Assembly (NCBI GenBank): GCA_002413185.1
Contig: DHWM01000030.1
Coordinates: 553-6,797, forward strand
Source: Actinobacteria bacterium UBA5182
GTDB taxonomy: Bacteria > Actinomycetota > UBA4738
Length of the DNA: 6,245 bases
Direction of reading: 5' to 3'
Shown here: piece after piece, positions 1 through 4,740 of the stretch
How the letters are laid out: each line of letters begins with the position of its first letter
How positions within the stretch are numbered: position 1 is the stretch's first letter
The notes under the pieces: model-generated
Told to the model about the DNA's origin: nothing
Seen by the model: the letters and a program-made list of their open reading frames with translations, nothing else
Database searches by the model: none
Made by a program: the position numbers and the translations under genes

Positions 1-795
1 AAGGCGCCCGGGTTCGGCGACCGGCGCAAGGCCATGATGCAGGACATGGCGATCCTCACCGGCGCGCAGGTCGTGTCGGAGGAGATCGGCGTGAAGCTCG
101 ACACCGTTGCGCTCGACATGCTGGGGCGCGCTCGCAAGGTGGTGGTGACGAAGGACGACACCACCATCGTGGAGGGCCAGGGCGACCCGGAGGACATCAA
201 GGGCCGCATCAACCAGATCAAGGCCGAGATCGACCGGACCGACTCCGACTGGGATCGCGAGAAGCTCCAGGAGCGGCTGGCGAAGCTGTCCGGCGGCGTC
301 GCGGTGATCCAGGTCGGCGCGGCCACCGAGGTCGAGTTGAAGGAGAAGAAGCACCGCATCGAGGACGCGGTCAGCGCGACGCGGGCCGCCATCGAGGAGG
401 GCATCGTCCCGGGCGGGGGCGTCGCGCTCATCCGGGCAGAGTCGGCCATCGACGCCGGCGCGCTCGGGCTGGACGGCGACGCCGCCACCGGCGTCACCAT
501 CGTTCGAAGGGCGCTGTCGGAGCCGGCCAAGCTCATCGCGGACAACGCGGGTTACGAGGGCGCCGTGATCGTGGAGCGGATCCGGTCGGAGTCCGGATCG
601 CAGGGGTTCGACTCCGCCACCGGCGAGTGGACCGATCTGATGAAGGCCGGCATCATCGACCCCGCCAAGGTGACGAGGTCGGCCCTGCAGAACGCGGCGT
701 CCATCGCGGCGCTGATCCTCACGACCGAGAGCGCGGTGGTCGAGAAGCCGGAGGAAGAGGACGAGGTGGCCGGCGCCCACGGGCACGCCCACTAG
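1..795 (+). CDS. groEL: Chaperonin GroEL (Cpn60), GroEL1-like, 5'-truncated by the window edge
   Basis: This is the C-terminal 264 residues of the 60-kDa chaperonin, the cytoplasmic ring that folds proteins with GroES and ATP. The reading frame is already open at base 1, where KAPGFGDRRKAM matches the apical-domain segment at about residue 277 of E. coli GroEL, so roughly half the gene lies upstream. The rest of the apical domain follows, then the intermediate and equatorial domains: DREKLQERLAKLSGGVAVI, GAATEVELKEKKHRIEDA with the ATP-hydrolysis Asp (D398 in E. coli) at bases 364-366, the PGGG nucleotide loop near base 410, and IIDPAKVTRSAL with the ATP-contacting Asp at 658-660. The tail is odd: instead of GGM repeats it is acidic and then His-rich (EEEDEVAGAHGHAH). 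From memory of the family, Mycobacterium GroEL1 ends very similarly (HGHAH), so a GroEL1-type paralogue is likely and a second groEL would be expected elsewhere. Family identity is certain; the paralogue class is inferred. Confidence 0.97.
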   Translation, partial: KAPGFGDRRKAMMQDMAILTGAQVVSEEIGVKLDTVALDMLGRARKVVVTKDDTTIVEGQGDPEDIKGRINQIKAEIDRTDSDWDREKLQERLAKLSGGVAVIQVGAATEVELKEKKHRIEDAVSATRAAIEEGIVPGGGVALIRAESAIDAGALGLDGDAATGVTIVRRALSEPAKLIADNAGYEGAVIVERIRSESGSQGFDSATGEWTDLMKAGIIDPAKVTRSALQNAASIAALILTTESAVVEKPEEEDEVAGAHGHAH

Positions 796-821
796 CACGG
801 CTCGGAACGTCTCACGTCGAA

Positions 822-849
822 GGGGCCGGGAGCGGAAGCTCCCGGCCCC
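822..849. terminator. Perfect 12-bp hairpin between convergent genes, probable bidirectional terminator
   Basis: Bases 822-833 are the exact reverse complement of 838-849, giving a 12-bp GC-rich stem closed by a GGAA tetraloop (GNRA class) on the plus strand. It lies 26 bases after the groEL stop and 16 bases from the stop of the opposing membrane-protein gene, where a shared terminator would sit. Neither strand has a real T-tract after the stem (plus strand reads ATCGCC, minus strand TTCGAC), so it is not a textbook E. coli-type terminator. U-poor hairpin terminators are commonly proposed in high-G+C actinobacteria. The stem is seen directly; the role is inferred. Confidence 0.75.
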
Positions 850-865
850 ATCGCCCTCGGTCCGA

Positions 866-1270
866 TCAGGGGATGGGCTGCTCCCGAGAGCTCACGAACA
901 GGCCGTACAGCATCCCGAGGGCGAACGCCACGGCCACCCCGGAGAACGTCCACCAGAAGATGCGCGACTCGTGCTCCTCCAAGCCGAATCCCGCGTTCAG
1001 AACGACGATGGCGGCGAACGCCACGTTCACCATGGCGAACGCCCACGACCACCACCACAGCTCCTCCACGCGGTGCGCCACCAGCACCATCAGCATGGAC
1101 AGGCCGATGGATTCGACTCCGAGGAGCCGGATCCACGCCACCTCCCGGCTCAGTCGGAATGGCTGGCCGAACAGGTGCGGAAGGAGCCACTCCGGCACAG
1201 CCGCCAGGGCGATCCCGGCGATGGCCCACACCGCGGCTTGGAGGTAGAGCGTCCGCCTGAGGGTGTCCAT
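866..1270 (-). CDS. Small four-helix integral membrane protein, function unknown
   Basis: A 134-residue hydrophobic protein that I cannot assign to a named family. Four membrane segments are visible at about residues 8-26, 45-65, 72-93 and 104-126. Basic residues at the N-terminus (RR at 5-6) and a short polar tail (SSREQPIP) suggest both ends are cytoplasmic. A Trp-rich patch (WWWSW, 72-76) begins helix 3 and another WW precedes helix 4. There is no signal peptide or visible catalytic motif. The ATG at 1268-1270 is chosen because the hydrophobic protein starts there; codons further upstream in frame encode a low-complexity polar stretch typical of out-of-frame GC-rich DNA. No Shine-Dalgarno sequence is evident before this ATG, so translation may be leaderless or nearly so. 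The gene converges on groEL and diverges from the phosphohydrolase gene. Codon choice resembles the neighbours. The reality of the gene is well supported by its membrane pattern; its role is unknown. Confidence 0.82.
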   Translation of the reverse strand: MDTLRRTLYLQAAVWAIAGIALAAVPEWLLPHLFGQPFRLSREVAWIRLLGVESIGLSMLMVLVAHRVEELWWWSWAFAMVNVAFAAIVVLNAGFGLEEHESRIFWWTFSGVAVAFALGMLYGLFVSSREQPIP

Positions 1271-1275
1271 GGCGT

Positions 1276-1290
1276 CCGGTACAATACCGG
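1276..1290. promoter_or_regulatory. 15-bp palindrome over a -10-like hexamer in the divergent intergenic region
   Basis: CCGGTA-CAA-TACCGG is a perfect inverted repeat with 6-bp arms and a 3-bp spacer. On the plus strand it contains TACAAT (1280-1285), one mismatch from the TATAAT consensus, pointing toward the phosphohydrolase gene. On the minus strand it contains TATTGT (1286-1281), ten bases before the ATG of the membrane-protein gene, a geometry compatible with a leaderless or nearly leaderless transcript. No good -35 element is seen on either strand; CTGAGG at 1257-1262 is a weak match for the plus promoter. The site could be a promoter, an operator for a dimeric regulator, or both. The palindrome is seen; the function is inferred. 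Confidence 0.45.
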
Positions 1291-1300
1291 GGCTGTTCGC

Positions 1301-1328
1301 GAGCGCGGGCCCACCGGGCGCCGCGCTC
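1301..1328 (+). other. GC-rich hairpin in the leader of the phosphohydrolase-cysC transcript
   Basis: GAGCGCGG (1301-1308) is exactly complementary to CCGCGCTC (1321-1328). An inner 4-bp stem pairs GCCC (1309-1312) with GGGC (1316-1319) around a 3-base loop, leaving one bulged G. The outer stem can extend by one C-G pair and one G-U pair. If transcription starts about seven bases after the TACAAT hexamer, this hairpin would fall near the 5' end of the mRNA. No T-tract follows, so it does not look like a terminator. It might stabilise the transcript, or be chance pairing in GC-rich DNA. Confidence 0.35.
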
Positions 1329-1382
1329 GTTCCAGGATGGGTATGGCGCCCGAATCCCTCGCCCGCACGGAATCCGCGAACC

Positions 1383-1387
1383 AGGAG
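1383..1387 (+). promoter_or_regulatory. AGGAG Shine-Dalgarno sequence deciding the phosphohydrolase start
   Basis: AGGAG lies 11 bases before the ATG at 1399 and only 2 bases before an in-frame GTG at 1390. Two bases is too close for normal initiation and eleven is slightly long, so ATG 1399 is preferred. The ATG at 1388 is immediately followed by TGA and cannot be the start. The difference is only three residues. Confidence 0.6.
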
Positions 1388-1398
1388 ATGTGAGAGGC

Positions 1399-2790
1399 AT
1401 GGCCCAAGGACCACGGGTGGCGGTGATCGGACTGGATTGTGGAACGCCGCAGCTCCTGTTCGACCAGCTCGCCGACGAGATCCCGAACATCAACGCGCTG
1501 ATGCAGCGGGGCTTCCATGGTGAGCTGGCCAGCATCACCCCGCCCATCACCATCCCGGCCTGGGCGTGTGCGATGAGCGGCAAGACGCCCGGCCAGCTGG
1601 CGATCTATGGCATGCGCAATCGCAAGGACACCACCTACGAGGGCCTCTCCATCGCCACCAGCCTGGCCGTCAAGGAGCCGCAGGTGTGGGACCTGCTGGG
1701 CCAGCGCGGGCTGAAGTCCCTGCTCATCGGGGTCCCCCCCGGCTACCCGCCGCGCCCCGTGGAGGGCTGGAGGGTGTCCTGCTTCCTCACGCCGCCGTCC
1801 GCAGAGACGTACACGCACCCCGCCGGCCTGGCCTCGGAGATCAAGGAGCTCCTGGACGGCGAGGACTATATCTTCGACATCCCGAACTTCCGGGAGCAGG
1901 GATACGAGTTCGTCCTGGACCAGGTGTTCAAGATGACCGAGCGCCGGTTCAAGGTGGCTCGGCGGTTCGTCAAGACGAAGCCGTGGGACTACTTCATGCT
2001 GGTGGAGATGGGGCCCGACCGGCTTCACCACGTGTTCTGGCAGCACTTCGACCCGCAGCATCCGAAGTACGAACCCGGGAACAAGTTCGAGACCGCCTTC
2101 CAGGACTATTACCGCTTCATCGACCGGGAGGTCGGACGGCTCCTGGAGGTCCTCCCAGAGGACGCCGTAACCATCCTCATGTCCGATCACGGAGCCCGCC
2201 GCATGGTGGGCGGGGTGCAGTTCAACGAGTGGCTGGCCAAGGAGGGATACCTTCGGTTCGTGGAGGCGCCCTCCGTCCCGACGCCCATCGCCAAGGCCCC
2301 CATCGACTGGTCGCGAACGGTGGCGTGGGGAGACGGCGGGTACTACGGGCGCCTGTTCCTGAACGTCAAGGGCCGCGAGCCCCAGGGGATCGTCGAGCCC
2401 TCCCGGTACGAAGGGGTCCGCGACGAGCTCATCGGGAAGCTCGAGGCCATGCCGGGGCCGGACGGCGGCTCGCTGGGAACGAAGGTGTACAAGCCGCAGG
2501 ACGTGTACTCGGAGGTCCGGGGCGTGGCCCCCGATCTCATCGTGTACTTCGGAGACCTGGAGTGGCGTTCCGTTGGCCAGGTCGGTACGGGCGAGCTGTT
2601 CACCTACGAGAACGACACCGGCCCGGACGGAGCCAACCACGACCGCACCGGGGTGTTCGTCATGGCCGGCGCGCCGGGACCCTCTGTGGGGCGGAGGGAC
2701 GGGCTCCGGCTCATCGACGTCGGTCCTTCGATCCTTTCGCTGTACGGCATCGACGCGCCGGAGGGCGCGCAGGGAAGGAGTTTCCTATGA
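1399..2790 (+). CDS. Alkaline phosphatase superfamily phosphohydrolase/phosphodiesterase (nucleotide pyrophosphatase-like), cytoplasmic
   Basis: A 463-residue protein of the alkaline phosphatase superfamily, closest in pattern to type I phosphodiesterase/nucleotide pyrophosphatases. The two-metal active site looks complete. D13 lies in the opening VAVIGLDCG strand, which is usually GLDG. T51 in PPITIPAWACAMSG is the likely nucleophile. D207 and H211 are in GPDRLHHVFW, D263 and H264 in MSDHG, and H414 in GANHDRTGVF. Family members use this geometry to hydrolyse phosphomonoesters, phosphodiesters or pyrophosphates, and some relatives act on sulfate esters, so the substrate cannot be named from sequence. 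There is no signal peptide or membrane segment, which places it in the cytoplasm, unlike the many exported members. Its stop overlaps the cysC start (ATGA), so it is translationally coupled to APS kinase and probably acts in the same pathway, for example on APS, PAPS, PAP or a sulfated product. That link is inference. ATG 1399 is chosen over GTG 1390 on ribosome-site spacing. Confidence 0.9.
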   Translation: MAQGPRVAVIGLDCGTPQLLFDQLADEIPNINALMQRGFHGELASITPPITIPAWACAMSGKTPGQLAIYGMRNRKDTTYEGLSIATSLAVKEPQVWDLLGQRGLKSLLIGVPPGYPPRPVEGWRVSCFLTPPSAETYTHPAGLASEIKELLDGEDYIFDIPNFREQGYEFVLDQVFKMTERRFKVARRFVKTKPWDYFMLVEMGPDRLHHVFWQHFDPQHPKYEPGNKFETAFQDYYRFIDREVGRLLEVLPEDAVTILMSDHGARRMVGGVQFNEWLAKEGYLRFVEAPSVPTPIAKAPIDWSRTVAWGDGGYYGRLFLNVKGREPQGIVEPSRYEGVRDELIGKLEAMPGPDGGSLGTKVYKPQDVYSEVRGVAPDLIVYFGDLEWRSVGQVGTGELFTYENDTGPDGANHDRTGVFVMAGAPGPSVGRRDGLRLIDVGPSILSLYGIDAPEGAQGRSFL

Positions 2791-3449
2791 CGCATCACCC
2801 CGAGCAGAAGGGGTTCACCATCTGGTTCACCGGGCTGTCCGGCGCGGGGAAGTCCACGCTCTCCGAGATGCTGCTGCACGAGCTGCGCCGGCGCGACATG
2901 CGGGCCGAGCTGCTGGACGGCGACGTGGTTCGGACGAACCTCTCGAAGGGCCTTGGATTCTCCAAGGAGGATCGCGACACGAACATCCTGCGCATCGGGT
3001 TCGTGGCGAACCTCCTCACCAGGAACGGGGTCGCGGTGATCACCTCCGCCATCTCCCCCTACCGGGCGGCTCGCAACGAGTGCCGCGCGATGATCCAGGA
3101 CTTCGTGGAGGTCTACGTCCACGCGACGGTCGACGAATGCGCCCGGCGCGACGTCAAGGGCCTCTACCAGAAGGCCATGGCCGGGGAGATCACCGGGTTC
3201 ACCGGCGTCGACGACCCTTACGAAGCGCCCCAGAGCCCCGAGATCTACGTCGACACCATGAACCAGCAGCCCGATGAGTCGCTCCAGCTCGTCCTGGACA
3301 GGCTGGGCGAGATGGGATTCATCGAGCATGCCGAGCGGCTCGTCACCGAGCCGCGCCGGCACTCCGGCTACACCGACCTCGAGCATGGGAAGTCGGCAGC
3401 GTTGCAGCCGCAGGATGGCAACGCGCCACAGCCGAGCGAAAAGCGCTAA
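2787..3449 (+). CDS. cysC: Adenylyl-sulfate (APS) kinase
   Basis: APS kinase phosphorylates adenosine 5'-phosphosulfate at the 3'-OH with ATP to make PAPS, the sulfate donor for sulfotransferases and the substrate of PAPS reductase; it is cytoplasmic. The 220-residue protein has the family motifs in order: Walker A GLSGAGKS (16-23), LLDGDVVRTNL (42-52), GLGFSKEDRDTNILR (55-69), SAISPYRAAR (87-96) with S90 where the family phosphoserine lies, RDVKGLYQKA (121-130), and FTGVDDPYEAPQSPE (138-152). Residues 1-186 cover the kinase fold. The last 30 or so residues are polar, with Gln and Pro at the end, and look like a disordered extension. The ATG overlaps the preceding stop (ATGA), and AAGGAG at 2775-2780 sits 6 bases upstream, which fixes the start. 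No cysD, cysN or ATP sulfurylase gene is in the window, so APS must come from elsewhere in the genome. The enzyme assignment is very secure; assimilatory use versus sulfation is open. Confidence 0.96.
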   Translation: MTHHPEQKGFTIWFTGLSGAGKSTLSEMLLHELRRRDMRAELLDGDVVRTNLSKGLGFSKEDRDTNILRIGFVANLLTRNGVAVITSAISPYRAARNECRAMIQDFVEVYVHATVDECARRDVKGLYQKAMAGEITGFTGVDDPYEAPQSPEIYVDTMNQQPDESLQLVLDRLGEMGFIEHAERLVTEPRRHSGYTDLEHGKSAALQPQDGNAPQPSEKR

Positions 3450-3500
3450 CGCGGTAGTCTGGACTGCGCTCGGCTGGTAACGTTTCGATATGGAAGACCC

Positions 3501-3530
3501 GAACGCCTGCCCTTCCCCGGGCGGGCGTTC
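3501..3530 (+). terminator. 12-bp hairpin between cysC and guaB3: terminator or structured leader
   Basis: GAACGCCTGCCC (3501-3512) pairs with GGGCGGGCGTTC (3519-3530) over 12 pairs, including one G-U wobble, around a 6-base loop TTCCCC. It is nested in a possible outer helix, CGATA (3486-3490) with TATCG (3536-3540). No T-tract follows. The hairpin lies 51 bases after the cysC stop and 38 bases before the guaB3 start, so it could end the phosphohydrolase-cysC transcript or form part of the guaB3 5' leader. The rest of the 119-base gap has a TAGTCT -10-like hexamer at 3455-3460 without a clear -35. I do not recognise a known riboswitch class. Confidence 0.55.
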
Positions 3531-3556
3531 GCTGCTATCGGGACTGCTTGCGGCGT

Positions 3557-3562
3557 AGGAGG
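3557..3562 (+). promoter_or_regulatory. AGGAGG Shine-Dalgarno sequence deciding the guaB3 start
   Basis: AGGAGG is a full match to the anti-Shine-Dalgarno core. Two adjacent GTG codons follow at 3566 and 3569. The second has 6 intervening bases and the first only 3, so GTG 3569 is preferred. The upstream in-frame TTG at 3548 precedes the site and would translate through it, giving an Arg-rich leader not expected of the family. Confidence 0.75.
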
Positions 3563-3568
3563 TCCGTG

Positions 3569-4729
3569 GTGGACATCGAGATCGGCATCGGCAAGACGGC
3601 GCGGCGGGCGTACGGCTTCGACGAGGTGGCCATCGTCCCCTCCCGCCGAACACGGGACCCGGACGACGTCGACGTCTCCTGGGAGATCGACGCATGGACC
3701 TTCGACCTCCCCCTCATGGCGTCGGCCATGGACGGGGTGGTCTCGCCCGCCACCGCCATCGAGATCGGCAAGCTGGGCGGGCTTGCGGTGCTGAACCTGG
3801 AGGGGCTCCAGACGCGGTACGAGGACCCCGATCCCATCTTCGAGGAGATCGCCTCGCTGTCCGACGACAAGGCGACGCGCCGGATGCAGGAGATCTACCA
3901 GCAGGAGCCGATCAAGGAACAGCTGATCGTGCAGCGGATCAAGGAGGTCAAGGAGAGCGGCGTGGTGGTGGCGGCTTCGCTCACGCCCCAGCGCGTCGCC
4001 CGCTACGCGGATCTCATCCTCCAGGCCGAACTGGACATCCTGGTGATCCAGGGCACGGTCGTCTCGGCGGAGCACGTCTCCACCCGGAGCGAGCCGCTCA
4101 ACCTCAAACAGTTCATCGCGTCGTTCGACATCCCGGTCATCGTGGGCGGGTGCGCCTCGTACCAGACGGCGCTGCACCTGATGCGAACGGGAGCGGTGGG
4201 GGTCCTGGTCGGGGTGGGACCTGGGGCCGCCTGCACGACCCGGGGAGTCCTCGGCGTCGGCGTTCCCCAGGCCACGGCGATCGCCGATGCGGCGGGAGCG
4301 CGGATGGAGCATCTCCGGGAGACCGGGCGTTACGTCCACGTCATCGCCGACGGGGGCATGCGAACGGGCGGCGACATCGCCAAGGCCATCGCCTGCGGGG
4401 CCGACGCGGTCATGATCGGCTCGCCGCTGGCGAAGGCCTACGAGGCGCCGGGTCGCGGCTACCACTGGGGGATGGCCACGTTCCACCCCGACCTCCCCAG
4501 GGGGACGCGAGTGGCCACCAAGCGGATCGGCTCGCTTCGGGAGATCCTGGTCGGACCGGCCCACGAGAACGACGGAACCCTGAACCTCATGGGAGCCCTC
4601 CGGACATCGATGGCCACCACCGGCTACGGCAACGTCAGGGAGTTCCAGAAGGCCGAAGTGGTGGTCGCCCCGGCCATCAAGACCGAGGGCAAGCGGGACC
4701 AGCAGGCCCAGCGGGTGGGAATGGCGTAG
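3569..4729 (+). CDS. guaB3: GuaB3-family IMP dehydrogenase-related protein, lacking CBS domains
   Basis: A 386-residue (beta/alpha)8-barrel protein of the IMPDH/GMP reductase superfamily, which interconverts IMP, XMP and GMP with NAD(P)(H). The opening MDIEIGIGKTARRAY and the IVPSRRTRD segment are GuaB3 hallmarks. The CBS pair found inserted in ordinary IMPDH is absent: only about 45 residues (88-132) link LGGLAVLNLEG to VVVAASLTPQR. The catalytic loop GPGAACTTRGVLGVGVPQ keeps the Cys (C222), and VIADGGMRTGGDIAKAIACGADAVMIGS (259-285) is the IMP phosphate-binding region. The strand that in IMPDH and GMPR normally carries a nicotinamide-contacting Asp reads LVIQGTVVSAEH (158-169), with Gln at 161. 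The canonical IMPDH flap with its Arg-Tyr pair is not recognisable. Activity could therefore be IMPDH, GMPR-like or regulatory. guaA begins 11 bases after its stop, with that gene's ribosome site touching the stop codon, so the two are almost certainly cotranscribed. Family assignment is strong; the reaction is uncertain. Confidence 0.93.
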   Translation: MDIEIGIGKTARRAYGFDEVAIVPSRRTRDPDDVDVSWEIDAWTFDLPLMASAMDGVVSPATAIEIGKLGGLAVLNLEGLQTRYEDPDPIFEEIASLSDDKATRRMQEIYQQEPIKEQLIVQRIKEVKESGVVVAASLTPQRVARYADLILQAELDILVIQGTVVSAEHVSTRSEPLNLKQFIASFDIPVIVGGCASYQTALHLMRTGAVGVLVGVGPGAACTTRGVLGVGVPQATAIADAAGARMEHLRETGRYVHVIADGGMRTGGDIAKAIACGADAVMIGSPLAKAYEAPGRGYHWGMATFHPDLPRGTRVATKRIGSLREILVGPAHENDGTLNLMGALRTSMATTGYGNVREFQKAEVVVAPAIKTEGKRDQQAQRVGMA

Positions 4730-4740
4730 GAGCGGCCACG

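Noticed and set aside
1271..1414. Longer start (1414) for the minus-strand membrane protein, adding 48 residues
   Set aside because: The added sequence is polar, Gly/Pro/His-rich and lies in the divergent promoter region. The hydrophobic protein begins naturally at ATG 1270.
1150..2640. 496-codon open frame on the minus strand opposite the phosphohydrolase gene
   Set aside because: It is antisense to a gene with complete family motifs, and its translation is a composition-driven string of His, Leu, Arg and Pro with no recognisable domain. Long antisense frames are expected in high-G+C DNA.
1566..2786. The cysC frame is open for about 400 codons upstream, suggesting a large N-terminal fusion
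   Set aside because: The upstream part is Arg/Gly/Pro-rich out-of-frame sequence of the phosphohydrolase gene. CysC has its own ATG with a strong ribosome site 6 bases upstream and a normal family N-terminus.
3548..3568. TTG at 3548 as the guaB3 start
   Set aside because: It lies upstream of the AGGAGG ribosome site and would add MRRRRSV, which does not fit the GuaB3 N-terminus.
3450..3568. Known purine, PRPP or ppGpp riboswitch in the guaB3 leader
   Set aside because: I could not find the conserved core sequences of these classes; only generic nested helices are visible, so it is reported as unassigned structure.
3446..4564. 372-codon open frame on the minus strand across guaB3
   Set aside because: It is antisense to a clearly identified gene and gives Arg/Asp/His-rich sequence without motifs.
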